The notes under the pieces are model-generated. The model did no database searches and had not been told where the DNA came from. It saw nothing but the letters and a program-made list of their open reading frames with translations. Position numbers and translations under genes: made by a program. From contig JAQWBK010000001.1 in NCBI GenBank assembly GCA_028706415.1, positions 1 to 51,190 of the forward strand: a stretch of DNA of 51,190 nucleotides, in the 5' to 3' direction. How positions within the stretch are numbered: the stretch's first letter is position 1; the number at the start of each line of letters is the position of its first letter. Of the stretch, positions 16,861 through 26,556 are shown one piece after another. The DNA comes from Oscillospiraceae bacterium. GTDB lineage: Bacteria; Bacillota; Clostridia; Oscillospirales; Acutalibacteraceae.

Positions 16861-18750
16861 TTAATTATATTGAATAAGAAGCTTTGACTGCTCCCAGGAT
16901 TGGATCTGGTTTTGTATGCGTTTTTTCTGGTCTTCGGTTACACTACTAAGCTTTCTTTTTACTGCAGTGATTGCATTATCAATTACATTTACTCTCTGGG
17001 GTGTATAAACCTCTGACGGCGCGGGCGGCACCCATGTAATACTGCTTGTCGCTCTGCATTGCTCGCTGCTGTCGGCAAGGGCTTTATAATATTTGAACAT
17101 TTCGTTGGATGCATTGCCGAAAAGTCTATTACATGCATCCTGAAGTATCTGCTCGCCTGTCATACTTGAATCCCACATTCCCTTTGAAGCCACATACCAC
17201 AGCGGCCAGCGCAATGTGAAGCTATCTTCGGTCTCCCTGTAAGCGGAATGAGGGCCTTGATCAACATAAACGTATTCTACTCCGTTGCTTTTCCAAAGCT
17301 TTTGATTTCTGGTTGCGACATTGCCCTGAACCCATGGGATATCCGCCCAGACAGCCTTGTCTGCCGCAATGCAGTTCCAATCCCAGATTGAAATGCTTTT
17401 CAAATTGGCCTTTTGAATGTATTCTTTGAAATTTCCAAGCCAAGACTGGGTGTAGGTGTTATGGGTAATTGCGTTGTAGCCGGAGGGTATGGCAAGATTT
17501 AAATCAAGCGGTACGGTCATACTGGTCTCACGGCAGAACATTACCTCAACATTAGGCTCGGCTTTAATTTTTTGCGGCGCGAAAAATGTTGAGTGATAGC
17601 TTAGAATGGTAATCTTTTTGTTCGGATATTTTTTGCCGGTAATCTTGGCTACATTATTTGCAAAGTACATTGTGGCGTCACTATCATTGCCAATGCCTGT
17701 ACACACAGAACATTCACACCAGTCCTCCTCCCAGCCGTCGTTTGCCGCAAGTGAAAACTGTGTCAAATTAGGGTCACGATCGAATTCTGCAATTATCTTT
17801 TTAGCAACTTCCGCTGCCAGATCTTTATTGGTATAACAGAACTGCCACCAAGTCGCAGCATAAGGGTCACGTTTGCCGTTTACAAGTGCATACCATTCGG
17901 GATGGCTTTGAAAATAAACATCTCTTGATACCAGCTTGGGAAGGTAATGGCCAAAAGTTTTCATATCCCCGCCCTGATACCATCTGCGTGAGAATTTCTG
18001 ATAGCCGTAATATACATTGGTAATGCGTGATGAAAACTGAGGCTTGTGGTCAACATTTAATTTATCGATGGCAAGGGTTTTAATGCTGGGGACAACCTGC
18101 CATAGCTCATCCGGCCCAAACCAGCCGCAACCAAGTTTTTCAAGGAACATATTAACTGCAAATTCGGTCCCTCTGTAATTTCCGTCATCGTTTCCAAGCA
18201 GCACCAGATAATTATTCACTCTTTTGATAATAACTCGTTCGGTGCCCGGATATCCCGTCGACTGCTTTATGCCGAGTGACTTCGTCTGTGCAGTCTGCCC
18301 TACCAAAATAAAATTGCCGTTGGTTCTGTCCACATTATCATAACCGATTTTTATAATTCCTCCCACAATCTCGCTTAAATATGCCTGCAAATCCTCTGCC
18401 GCCAATCTGACTTTATCGGTTGGCGATTTTGGAATTACAATTGTCGCTTTTGGCACTGAATTTTGGGCAATGATAAAATCGGTTGTATTGGGCTTGGTTA
18501 TAACGGTTGAAGATGCTGCGGTCGAGGAAGGGGTCCCGTTTGTTTTTCCGGCTGATGTCGAAGTGCCCCCTGTAGTATTAGATACCGCCTGTGTTGCAGT
18601 AGAGCTCGTCCCTACCGATGTGGAGCTCTCGGAATGGGATGAACTGCTTTCACCGTTATCTTTAACACATGAGGCTGAAGTTAATACAATAGAAACTGTA
18701 ACAAGGCACAGCATAATTGGCTTTAATGCTTTTGAATAGAACTTCATCAT
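16861..18750 (-). CDS. DUF4838 lipoprotein, candidate surface glycosidase (left arm)
   Basis: The 629-residue protein starts with a lipoprotein signal (LTSASC, lipidated Cys28), then a Ser/Thr linker (36-90), an N-terminal alpha-beta domain like that before GH67/GH20 barrels (about 92-225) and a DUF4838 region (about 235-600). Conserved features are HPEWY, LAANDGWEEDWCECSVC with Cys345, Cys347 and Cys350, YHSTFF, and IPWVQGNV. DUF4838 is found in polysaccharide-use loci and is thought to be a TIM-barrel glycosidase; activity here is inferred. Its start overlaps the preceding gene's stop as ATGA with GGAGG inside that gene, so translation is coupled. The protein encoded at 47443-49311 is its close paralogue. 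Confidence 0.85.
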   Translation of the reverse strand: MMKFYSKALKPIMLCLVTVSIVLTSASCVKDNGESSSSHSESSTSVGTSSTATQAVSNTTGGTSTSAGKTNGTPSSTAASSTVITKPNTTDFIIAQNSVPKATIVIPKSPTDKVRLAAEDLQAYLSEIVGGIIKIGYDNVDRTNGNFILVGQTAQTKSLGIKQSTGYPGTERVIIKRVNNYLVLLGNDDGNYRGTEFAVNMFLEKLGCGWFGPDELWQVVPSIKTLAIDKLNVDHKPQFSSRITNVYYGYQKFSRRWYQGGDMKTFGHYLPKLVSRDVYFQSHPEWYALVNGKRDPYAATWWQFCYTNKDLAAEVAKKIIAEFDRDPNLTQFSLAANDGWEEDWCECSVCTGIGNDSDATMYFANNVAKITGKKYPNKKITILSYHSTFFAPQKIKAEPNVEVMFCRETSMTVPLDLNLAIPSGYNAITHNTYTQSWLGNFKEYIQKANLKSISIWDWNCIAADKAVWADIPWVQGNVATRNQKLWKSNGVEYVYVDQGPHSAYRETEDSFTLRWPLWYVASKGMWDSSMTGEQILQDACNRLFGNASNEMFKYYKALADSSEQCRATSSITWVPPAPSEVYTPQRVNVIDNAITAVKRKLSSVTEDQKKRIQNQIQSWEQSKLLIQYN

Positions 18751-20426
18751 AATCCTCCCTTGACTTCAATCGTCGACTTGGCCTTTTGCCATAAATTGAC
18801 CTGCATTTTTATTCGACTGCATACCTTACCTTTTGTTTGGGGAAGCATATCATTTATGCTTCTAACAATCCTGTCAACCCGTTCGACATTTTCAGGGGTG
18901 TACATTTCGTCGGGCTCCGGAGGATGCCACGCTATACTTTTAAAGCGGCAGCTTTGTGCAATATCAGCAAGGCAGTTATAATAGGCAAACATTAAATCGG
19001 CTGCATCCTCATATAACTTCTTGCAGGCATCCATTAAAATGTCTGAACCCGTCAAATCCTTATCCCACCAGGCTTTCGCCGCCACATACCACAACGGCCA
19101 ACGCAAAGGGAAGCTGTCAGCATCCTCATAAAAAACATCCAGAGGCCCCTGATCGTTATAAACATATTCAATGCCTTGGTCATGCCAGTATCGTATATTC
19201 CTTGTAGCAACATCGCCTTGAACCCAAGGGATGTCCTTCCATATTGGCTTGGCCGCTGTTATGCAATACCAATCCCATATGCAAATATGTTTTGGCTTAA
19301 CTTTATCAAGCCAATTTTCAAAATTTTCTTTCCACGGAACCGGATACTCGTTTTTGCTTTCATTAAATATAAATTTTTTATGATAACCATTATCCGGCCC
19401 TTTATCGACCGGAGAAAACATGTCTGTCTCTTTACAAAACATTATCTCGATATTTGGCTCCAGCTCGGTTATATTTTTCGGAAGTGAATACGTAGGAAAA
19501 TATGAAAGCACGGTCAAGCGGTGATCAGGATACTTCGTTCCAATTTTTTTTGCCAGCCTATTGGCAAAGGACATCACCTGTTCGGTTGTATTCCCTAATT
19601 TTTGGCACTCTGTGCACTCGCAAAATCCATGATACCAGCCATCATTTGCAGCTATTGAAAACTGCTTAATGTCAGGGTTTTGTGCAAACATGCTGCAAAT
19701 ATTCTCGGCGAACAAATCCACGAGCTGTTCATTCGAATAGCAGTACTGCCACCATTCGACAAATGGATTCCGCTGGCCGTCAACCATGCAAAACCATTCC
19801 GGATGCTGTTCAAAATATACCTCTCTGGGCACAAGACCGGTCAGGGCATGACCGCAACGCCTATGTTCACCCCCGAGATACCATCTCTCCCCTATCTCGG
19901 GAAAGAATTGAAGCACGTTATTCCGGCGTGATACAAACTGGGGCTTATGTAATATATCGAGGTAGCCGATTCGCACTTCTTTTTTCTCAGGAATTACATG
20001 CCACAGTTCATCCGGACCAAACCAGCCGCATCCCAACCATTCGAAAAACATTGTTACTGCAAACTGAGTTCCTTTAAAAAGCCCAAAATCATTTCCAACC
20101 AATATCAAGGTGTCCCCGTCGCGTTTCAATATCACCGCTTCAGGATCTTCATCCTTAAATCTTTGTATGCCAAGCATATCCGTAAAACGCGATGGCCCTA
20201 TAAGCACTTTTGCGCCCGTTATATCTAGCTCATCATTACAAACCGGAACATCTGATCCTGTGATTTTTTTTAATATACTGCAAAAATCTTCTGCTGCATC
20301 TTTAACCTTTTGTTCTGCCTTGAAGGAAACTACAACGTTGCAGTTTAATTTACCGTCGGCAAAAATGGTCATTTCGGTATAGTCCGAACGCAAATTATCC
20401 GTTTTATTCTCCGGCACCTGGAACAC
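18747..20426 (-). CDS. DUF4838 protein without signal peptide (left arm)
   Basis: This 559-residue protein has the same two-part layout as its lipoprotein neighbour: N-terminal alpha-beta domain (about 18-155), then DUF4838 with HPEWF, AANDGWYHGFCECTEC (Cys269, Cys271, Cys274) and IPWVQGDV. It lacks any signal peptide, so it is predicted to work in the cytosol on imported fragments. The start is uncertain: GTG at 20426 or 20417, the latter with AAAGGG better spaced. It begins 11 bases after the binding-protein gene and overlaps the next gene by four bases. The closest relative in the window is at 38422-40089. Enzymatic role is inferred from family context. Confidence 0.84.
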   Translation of the reverse strand: MFQVPENKTDNLRSDYTEMTIFADGKLNCNVVVSFKAEQKVKDAAEDFCSILKKITGSDVPVCNDELDITGAKVLIGPSRFTDMLGIQRFKDEDPEAVILKRDGDTLILVGNDFGLFKGTQFAVTMFFEWLGCGWFGPDELWHVIPEKKEVRIGYLDILHKPQFVSRRNNVLQFFPEIGERWYLGGEHRRCGHALTGLVPREVYFEQHPEWFCMVDGQRNPFVEWWQYCYSNEQLVDLFAENICSMFAQNPDIKQFSIAANDGWYHGFCECTECQKLGNTTEQVMSFANRLAKKIGTKYPDHRLTVLSYFPTYSLPKNITELEPNIEIMFCKETDMFSPVDKGPDNGYHKKFIFNESKNEYPVPWKENFENWLDKVKPKHICIWDWYCITAAKPIWKDIPWVQGDVATRNIRYWHDQGIEYVYNDQGPLDVFYEDADSFPLRWPLWYVAAKAWWDKDLTGSDILMDACKKLYEDAADLMFAYYNCLADIAQSCRFKSIAWHPPEPDEMYTPENVERVDRIVRSINDMLPQTKGKVCSRIKMQVNLWQKAKSTIEVKGGL

Positions 20427-20437
20427 CCTTTTTGATA

Positions 20438-21739
20438 TTATTTGATTTCTTTGTTAGCCTGTTCTATTTTCTGTTTGTAGATCGGTGTAAATTCGGCTAC
20501 TGACTGAGATATGCTTTTGCCTTCGGTGATGGCCTGACAGATATCAAAGGCTCCCTCAACAGCCGAGTCATAGCTGTTGGTGCAGAACGGCTTTTTTGCC
20601 AGCTCTTTATAAAGGGCTACATTCTCTTGCAATAGTGCCTTATTCCCCTCGGCGTCATTAACAGTCTGACCGTCGATAAGCATATCAATCAGTGCACCTG
20701 CGTGATACGGTGCGTCACAGCCATTACCCATAGCCCAGCCCGCGGTTGTTATGGGTGAAACTCCATCTTTGTTATTGGGACCTTTGGGCATCGGCACCAC
20801 GCCGTATTCAAAATCGGATAAACCGTAATCTTTAGCTTCAATAAGCTGCCCTTCAAACCATTGGAAATCAGCGATCATGGCTGCGGCGCCGTTATAAAAT
20901 GAATTCCAGGGTGTTCCTTCCCATCCCTGCCATTTGCTTGTGTACCATCCGTCCTGAACAACCTCCAAAGATTTTTTCAGGTTGGGGTCTTCTATATTCA
21001 GCTGATATTTATAGTTATTGTCAAGCTTAAGCATGGAAGTAGCGTTGGCACCAAAAAATACATAAGGATAATTGGTACAGAATCCCCACCTTTTGCCGGT
21101 GTTGTTGTCATAGGTAAGCTCTTTTGCTATACGCACAAAAGTATCAAAATCCCATTTCCCCTCGTCATAAAGCTGCTTGGGATCATCCGTTCCTTCATTT
21201 TCAAATATGTTTTTATTATAATATATAACACATACACTTGAGCCTGCAACCGCAACATAATAATCGCTGCTGTATTTAAAAACCGCATCCATAGTTTCCA
21301 TATGCAAATTGGGATTGCTCATGTTAATATATTTCTGGATGGGCTGGGTAACTCCCTGCATAGCAAACATCGGATTGTTATTTGCGCCGTCATTTATAAC
21401 ATCAATAGGCTCGCCGCTGCTTGCACTTGCCAATACTTTAGTCTTCCAATTCTCCCAGCTGGCAGAAATGAATTCCACGGTAACATCGCTGTATTTCTCT
21501 TCAAAGCTTTTTATAACCGGGTTTTGCCATATTTCTGGGTCATCGGATGTTGAATTATGACCGGGTATCATTATTGATAGCTTTTTTCCTTTTTCTGCCG
21601 CGAGAAGTGCCGACTTGTCTTCACCCGACATGGATGATTCTTTAGTGCCTCCGCCGCTCTGACAACCTATTAATGAAAATATTAACGTCGCTGATAATAA
21701 AAATAATGCTATACCGGAAATACGTTTTTTCATGTTCAT
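20438..21739 (-). CDS. ABC-transporter sugar-binding lipoprotein (left arm)
   Basis: The 433-residue protein has a lipoprotein signal peptide with lipobox LIGC (Cys26) and the fold markers of family 1 extracellular solute-binding proteins: YYNKNIFENEG, GKWDFDTF, GTPWNSFYNG, and a C-terminal AITEGKSISQ helix. It would capture oligosaccharides at the cell surface and hand them to the neighbouring permeases. The start has GAAGGG seven bases before the ATG. It is strikingly similar along its length to the right-arm protein at 46131-47417, so both probably bind related ligands. No cognate ATPase gene is in the window. Confidence 0.92.
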   Translation of the reverse strand: MNMKKRISGIALFLLSATLIFSLIGCQSGGGTKESSMSGEDKSALLAAEKGKKLSIMIPGHNSTSDDPEIWQNPVIKSFEEKYSDVTVEFISASWENWKTKVLASASSGEPIDVINDGANNNPMFAMQGVTQPIQKYINMSNPNLHMETMDAVFKYSSDYYVAVAGSSVCVIYYNKNIFENEGTDDPKQLYDEGKWDFDTFVRIAKELTYDNNTGKRWGFCTNYPYVFFGANATSMLKLDNNYKYQLNIEDPNLKKSLEVVQDGWYTSKWQGWEGTPWNSFYNGAAAMIADFQWFEGQLIEAKDYGLSDFEYGVVPMPKGPNNKDGVSPITTAGWAMGNGCDAPYHAGALIDMLIDGQTVNDAEGNKALLQENVALYKELAKKPFCTNSYDSAVEGAFDICQAITEGKSISQSVAEFTPIYKQKIEQANKEIK

Positions 21740-21811
21740 GCCATTCCCTTCAAGATTTCATTTATTAGCATTTTCTCAAATATGTTAACCGATGTACAAA
21801 TTGATAACAGC

Positions 21812-22834
21812 TTAGCCCACAATACCACTGCGTTCAACGCCTTCGGTAAAATAACGCTGTGCAAATACATACATCAATATAATAGGCAATATTGTAATCA
21901 GGCAGCCACTCGCAAGGATTGGTTCTTTAAGCAGTAGAAGCTCCTGACTTGATATTCCGGATACCACATTGTCTGATGTGGTAAGAAGGGTACTCAAAAA
22001 TGTAAGATTGACCGAAACCGGAAACTCAGCGCGAAAGAACATTGAGGACAAGAAGAAATCATTCCAATACCACACGACCGAGAAAACCGTAACCGTGGTA
22101 ATAAGCGGTAAAGTGTTTGGTATCATAACCTTTAAAAAGGTTCCAAACGGGCCGCATCCGTCTATGGTTGCCGCTTCCTCCAATTCTACAGGCATGTTCT
22201 TAAAAAATTGCCGGATGATAAAAATACACAATCCCGACCTTATCCCCATCCCGAAAATTGCCTGTAGATAAAACAGAAGATTTGTATCAAGTAGGTTTTT
22301 TGTCAGTGGTGTTCCGGTTATAAATCCGATTAATGTCCCAATTCCAAAAAAGTCAAAGTTTTTTAAATTAACATACAGCGGAATAATATACGATTGAACC
22401 GGTACGATAATTGTAAATATTAACAGCCCGAACAATAAGCGCCTACCGGGGAATTTAAAGCGGGCAAATCCATATCCTGCAAGGAGCACTGCAATCAGCT
22501 GAAGCCCAACACTAACCACCGTAATACGTATAGATTTAAGAATTGCTGTGGGATACTGCATTATATCCATTGCTATTTTTAATGGCTGGAGATTGAACGA
22601 CCTCGGTATCCATACTACCGATGGGTTATAAATATCAGCCAGAGTTTTAAATGCGGACGACAGTATAAATAAAACGGGATACAACATGACAAAACACATG
22701 CCTATTAAAAAAATCATCCTGCCGATAGATTTGATTATCTTATCTGTTGATCTTAAATTCCGGGTGGTGTTAACCCCAAACCAGCCGTCAGTTGTAATAG
22801 CTAAATCAGCAACTTGTTTTTGCATTTGTATCAC
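21812..22834 (-). CDS. Carbohydrate ABC-transporter permease, MalG type (left arm)
   Basis: This 340-residue inner-membrane protein has six predicted helices starting near residue 35 and the ATPase-contact EAA loop LEEAATIDGCG near residue 240. It follows the MalG pattern, with a large extracytoplasmic loop after the first helix. The GTG at 22834 or the ATG three codons on could start it; GGTGA suits the ATG. The long cytoplasmic N-tail (about 35 residues) is shared with its paralogue at 45034-46077. It precedes the binding-protein gene by 72 bases; its MalF-type partner is probably the gene at 25571-26542. Confidence 0.92.
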   Translation of the reverse strand: MIQMQKQVADLAITTDGWFGVNTTRNLRSTDKIIKSIGRMIFLIGMCFVMLYPVLFILSSAFKTLADIYNPSVVWIPRSFNLQPLKIAMDIMQYPTAILKSIRITVVSVGLQLIAVLLAGYGFARFKFPGRRLLFGLLIFTIIVPVQSYIIPLYVNLKNFDFFGIGTLIGFITGTPLTKNLLDTNLLFYLQAIFGMGIRSGLCIFIIRQFFKNMPVELEEAATIDGCGPFGTFLKVMIPNTLPLITTVTVFSVVWYWNDFFLSSMFFRAEFPVSVNLTFLSTLLTTSDNVVSGISSQELLLLKEPILASGCLITILPIILMYVFAQRYFTEGVERSGIVG

Positions 22835-22876
22835 CGACTTTCTCGACTACCATATTCTTAATTTGGGTTAGTTATA

Positions 22877-22914
22877 GCCGAGATGCCATGCAATGCAATG
22901 CACAGCACCTCGGC
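22877..22914 (-). terminator. Intercistronic hairpin between surface-protein and transporter genes
   Basis: On the minus strand GCCGAGGTGC pairs with GCATCTCGGC (one G-U) around an 18-nt loop made of TGCA-type repeats. No T-run follows, so it more likely sets mRNA processing or partial termination between the abundant surface protein and the transporter than full stop. Confidence 0.45.
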
Positions 22915-22939
22915 AATAATTAATTAATAAAGTTTTTAT

Positions 22940-24385
22940 TTAATGGGCTCTTTTTTTGTTAATGGTCATTAAAGACACGCACAGTGTACCAAAGACCATC
23001 AGGGCAGCAGCAATCGGTGCACCAGAGCCGGTTGCTGGGTTTGGAGCGGTTTTTGTTGTGGTGGTTCCGGCTTCCGTTGCTTTTGTTGTTGTTGTTGTTG
23101 TTATCGGCTCAACAAAAGGAACATACGTCTCATCAAAACTAAGTAGTTCATAGTCTGCATCGGTATGAGTTACAGGAACATCGTTAACATCATACTTGTA
23201 GCTGCCAAGCCCTGTAAAGTATGCCCATGAAAGCATGGCGCCTCCGCCGATTGAGGATCTCCATGGCACATCGCCTTCTACCAGGGTTGTATCTGTAGCA
23301 AAGCTGTATGCAAGAGTGCCTTCCGAGTCATAGATCTCCATATCGGCAAGGGACATTTTACCTGTGGCTCCCCATGAACCCATGATATTAACCCATTTAT
23401 TTGTCATATTGGCCGGATCGAAAGAATATGGGGTGCCATCCTGCTTAACTAAAGGAATCCAGCTACCCGTATCGCCGCGCAGCGGACGAATACCGGCATC
23501 TTCAATAAAGAAACAGGCATTATCAGTGATCCACTGGTGATCTGCAAAGGTGGAAACTCCAAAGTTCTCAACCTTAAACATACCGCGCACGGTGTAAGGG
23601 CCTTTATCAGCCGGGAATGCTGCATTTCCAAAATCGATAATGTTATAAGCATTAGCTTCCGGATTGGTGAGAGGGGTATTCTCCTCGCCGGTGGCCGGGA
23701 AGGTGTGTGGGATATCTATGCTTAAAACATTATTAGGGGTATAGGTATAACCCTTTGAAAAAACCGAAATGGCTGTTATCGTCTTATCTACACTTGGCGT
23801 CCATATACCGCCGGCGATATATGATGCGGCCAGATTGACGACACCGTTGAGTGTTGTATCATTGGCCAGTGAATAAGCGATTTCATCATCTTTGTCAGCA
23901 ATGACTAAATCTGCAAAGGTGAAGCTTCCCTTGGCGTTGGACATTGTGAACTCAAGAATAAGGTCGGTGTCGAAATTGTCCAAAGGAATATGGCGACCGT
24001 CAGCCAATGTCATGTCAACCCAGCCGTCTGTATTGGCTGTCCATTTTACGCTTTCCTGTTTATCCGCTACTTTTAATGTGCCGTTGTCGTCATAGTTGCC
24101 ATACTTCTTTGTAATGGTAACCGATCCGTCTTTTGTGCCGTCAACCAGTCCGTAACCTTCGATTTTCATCTTGGCAAACAGATGATAGGGACCGTTTTCA
24201 CCTAAATCAAAGGGGAGTACGGTAAATCTAAGCGTTGGATTTGCTTCGCTTACATTAGTGATGGTAATAGATCGATTAGGTGAATACTCCGTTGACTCAG
24301 CCGCTGCCGAAAACGCGCTAATGCTTACAAGCATGGCAACCGACAAAAGAATAGCTAAAAATTTTTTAACACCTTTGGTTTTCAT
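22940..24385 (-). CDS. Sortase-anchored surface protein with two beta-sandwich repeats
   Basis: The 481-residue protein has a signal peptide (MKTKGVKKFLAI..., cleaved near AAA/ES at 28), two related beta-rich modules (about 35-190 and 215-395, each with a GPY then K-x-E-x-YG or NFG motif), a Thr-rich spacer, and a C-terminal cell-wall sorting signal: NPATG at 449-453, a hydrophobic stretch and NKKRAH. It should be covalently fixed to peptidoglycan by an NPxTG-type sortase encoded elsewhere. The modules resemble carbohydrate-binding beta-sandwiches, which is inference from length, composition and context. It shares its module type with 24450-25430 and 44005-44982 but has no counterpart in the right arm. 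Confidence 0.75.
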   Translation of the reverse strand: MKTKGVKKFLAILLSVAMLVSISAFSAAAESTEYSPNRSITITNVSEANPTLRFTVLPFDLGENGPYHLFAKMKIEGYGLVDGTKDGSVTITKKYGNYDDNGTLKVADKQESVKWTANTDGWVDMTLADGRHIPLDNFDTDLILEFTMSNAKGSFTFADLVIADKDDEIAYSLANDTTLNGVVNLAASYIAGGIWTPSVDKTITAISVFSKGYTYTPNNVLSIDIPHTFPATGEENTPLTNPEANAYNIIDFGNAAFPADKGPYTVRGMFKVENFGVSTFADHQWITDNACFFIEDAGIRPLRGDTGSWIPLVKQDGTPYSFDPANMTNKWVNIMGSWGATGKMSLADMEIYDSEGTLAYSFATDTTLVEGDVPWRSSIGGGAMLSWAYFTGLGSYKYDVNDVPVTHTDADYELLSFDETYVPFVEPITTTTTTKATEAGTTTTKTAPNPATGSGAPIAAALMVFGTLCVSLMTINKKRAH

Positions 24386-24449
24386 AATACCTCTCCTTAT
24401 TTATATTTTACAAACCTCCGTTTGTATTAGATAGTGTTATGGGATCTGA

Positions 24450-25430
24450 TTACTTTTTTAAGGGAAGCATATTTAGTTTTAACAGGATGACAAATGCTCC
24501 GCCGCCTAAAACAATAATACCGCCAATTATTGCAATTGGAATCCAAACATTGAAAGGTTTATCCTGTGAGCCCGACCCGGTTGGATTAGCTGTGGTCGAT
24601 TCGGCTGTGTCTAGTAACTCTGTTGTTTCTACCGATGTTTCGGTGGTTTGCGTTTCCTCCTGTGTTGTTACCTCCGAAGTGCTCGATGTGCCGGTAGTAC
24701 TTGCCACTTTGGTTGTATCAACCGCTTTTGTGGTTGTGGTTTCATCCTCATATATTCCACCCTCTTTTTTGGTGGTTGTGTTTGTTGGGGTTCCGCCTGA
24801 AAGATCAACATCCGAAACAGTAAAGGTTCCGGAACCATCATGGAAGGAAAGACCAAACACTACCGGTTCGGGCGACTTTATGTTTTTAAGATTGGTCAGT
24901 CCCTGAAAGTCCTTATCGGTATCCCAGGAATAAACTACCTTGTTAGCAGCGTTATAAATCCTAAAATTTCGATATGAAATTGTAGCGTTGCAGTATATTG
25001 CGCCGGTGTTCAGCAGGCCATAGGGCTGAAGCGTGCTATCAATCAGAACCTTGTCTATATTATCAAATGTTATATATTCGCCCTCTTTAGTCTTAATTTC
25101 AAACCAATCAACATTCTTTGCCCAGGTATTCAGGGTTGTAACCGCCACCCCTTTTTCTCTGCCATCCTGGATGTTTATAAATATGTTGGCGTCCGCTTTC
25201 CTTTTCTTGAAATTTTCAATCTTCATCTCAGCCTTGATGGTAAATGGGCCGCCGGTTTTGTATAATGAACTGTTGAGAAAAACACGGATAAACGGATTAT
25301 CATCGGTATTGGTAGTTATCACTATTTGTTTTGTTGTCTGAGCAAAAGCGGACAACCCGCCTCCAATGACTCCGAAAAGCAATAAAACGGTAATAAAGTA
25401 TGATATGGACTTTTTAACCCCTTTTTTCAT
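24450..25430 (-). CDS. Membrane-anchored surface protein, beta-sandwich plus Thr-rich stalk (left arm)
   Basis: I start it at the ATG at 25430, preceded by AGAGGAAAG; an upstream in-frame TTG at 25451 has no site. The 326-residue product has a signal peptide, one beta-rich module (about 30-215; GGPFTIKAEMKIENF, DGSGTFTVSDVDLSG), a Thr/Glu-rich stalk (about 220-285), a short NPTGSG sequence that looks like a worn sortase motif, then a membrane helix and a short basic end. It probably holds a carbohydrate-binding module away from the membrane. It is clearly paralogous to 44005-44982 along its whole length. A good promoter lies in the 140-bp gap before it. Confidence 0.72.
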   Translation of the reverse strand: MKKGVKKSISYFITVLLLFGVIGGGLSAFAQTTKQIVITTNTDDNPFIRVFLNSSLYKTGGPFTIKAEMKIENFKKRKADANIFINIQDGREKGVAVTTLNTWAKNVDWFEIKTKEGEYITFDNIDKVLIDSTLQPYGLLNTGAIYCNATISYRNFRIYNAANKVVYSWDTDKDFQGLTNLKNIKSPEPVVFGLSFHDGSGTFTVSDVDLSGGTPTNTTTKKEGGIYEDETTTTKAVDTTKVASTTGTSSTSEVTTQEETQTTETSVETTELLDTAESTTANPTGSGSQDKPFNVWIPIAIIGGIIVLGGGAFVILLKLNMLPLKK

Positions 25431-25495
25431 AACCGATCTTTCCTCTCTCAAAATATTTCAATATTTTAACCAATATTATTATATGCAGTGACATA

Positions 25496-25524
25496 ATTAT
25501 ATACTGTTTGTACATCAACAACAA
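25496..25524 (-). promoter_or_regulatory. Predicted internal promoter of the left arm
   Basis: On the minus strand TTGTTG (25519-25524) and TATAAT (25496-25501) are 17 bases apart, upstream of the surface-protein gene. It would let the second half of the arm (surface proteins, transporter, DUF4838, dehydrogenases) be transcribed separately. Confidence 0.55.
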
Positions 25525-25540
25525 TACTCAAAACATTCCA

Positions 25541-25558
25541 TCGAGTTATCCATATTTG
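25541..25558 (-). promoter_or_regulatory. Candidate activator site, copy A (CAAATATGGATAACTCGA)
   Basis: This 18-base sequence lies 16 bases upstream of the predicted -35 box. The same two blocks, CAAATATGGATAA and CTCGA, occur 12 bases upstream of the -35 box at 35.99 kb, where they are separated by four extra bases. The position suits an AraC-type activator. Confidence 0.4.
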
Positions 25559-25570
25559 CTATTTCAGTTA

Positions 25571-26542
25571 TTAATCTACCGCGTAATGAACCCTGCGACC
25601 AATTATGAAGTTGACGAAACCGACAAGCAGCAGAACCATGATAAAATACGTAATACCAATCGTTGCGCTGTACTCATATTGTCCTTTATCGAAATAACTG
25701 CTGACCATACGCATAACAAGGTTGCCGTAGTCGGTGAATGAATCAATTATGGAATAGATCAGCACCACAAGAACGGTTGGTGATATAAGAGGAAATGTAA
25801 CCTTCCAAAGTTTTTCCCATGCCGATGCGCCCTCGATATCGGCCGCTTCATATGAGCTTGCGGGAATATGGTTGACCGCTGCCAGTAAGAGAATGATCTG
25901 AACACCCGATTTCCATATAATATCAAAGAAACCGTTCATAACATTTTGAACAATTTTTGTTATACTTTCCGGAACTCCCAGCTGTTCAATAAAGAAGGTA
26001 AAGGAGGGCGCGGTGAACATATATGCCTGCTGCTGCTCTGTTATGGATGTCGCCGCCATCATAACCTGTTCGCGAAGGATGGTAATTACCACGCCGGATG
26101 CTATTATCACGGGGAAGAAAAAGATAGCCCGCACCAATGTCCTGCATCGGAATTTATTACGCAGTATGATTGCGATAAGCAAGCTGAATATAACAATTAC
26201 CGGCACTTGATAGATTACATTAATTACCGATCCGGTAAGATTGGTGATGAAGTTGGGGTCCTGCGCGAACATATATATAAAGTTTTTCATCCCAATAAAC
26301 TCAAATGCGCTCCCTGTTCCGGTCAGGGTGACATCGCTAAAAGCATAGACAGCCGACTGTATCATGGGAATTAAAAAGAAATAAACCGCGCCGATGAACC
26401 ATGGAAGTATAAATAGAACACCCCATATCGCCCGCTTTTTCTGCATGTGGGTCATTTTAAAAACCGATCCGGCTTTTTTCCCATTCATACTAAAAACCCT
26501 GCCCTTTCCGTCTTTTCCGACCTTTATCTGTGAAGAAACCAT
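25571..26542 (-). CDS. Carbohydrate ABC-transporter permease, MalF type
   Basis: This 323-residue membrane protein has a helix near residues 38-58, a long loop, five further helices and the EAA loop YEAADIEGASAWEKLWK near residue 230. That is the layout of MalF/UgpA-type permeases, the partners of MalG-type ones. A start at the ATG at 26488 (MNGKK) has AGGG eight bases upstream and may be better than 26542, which has no clear site. It follows the DUF5696 gene by 14 bases and should pair with the MalG-type permease at 21812, and perhaps with the orphan at 45034. Confidence 0.9.
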   Translation of the reverse strand: MVSSQIKVGKDGKGRVFSMNGKKAGSVFKMTHMQKKRAIWGVLFILPWFIGAVYFFLIPMIQSAVYAFSDVTLTGTGSAFEFIGMKNFIYMFAQDPNFITNLTGSVINVIYQVPVIVIFSLLIAIILRNKFRCRTLVRAIFFFPVIIASGVVITILREQVMMAATSITEQQQAYMFTAPSFTFFIEQLGVPESITKIVQNVMNGFFDIIWKSGVQIILLLAAVNHIPASSYEAADIEGASAWEKLWKVTFPLISPTVLVVLIYSIIDSFTDYGNLVMRMVSSYFDKGQYEYSATIGITYFIMVLLLVGFVNFIIGRRVHYAVD

Positions 26543-26556
26543 TATAATTTCAAATA

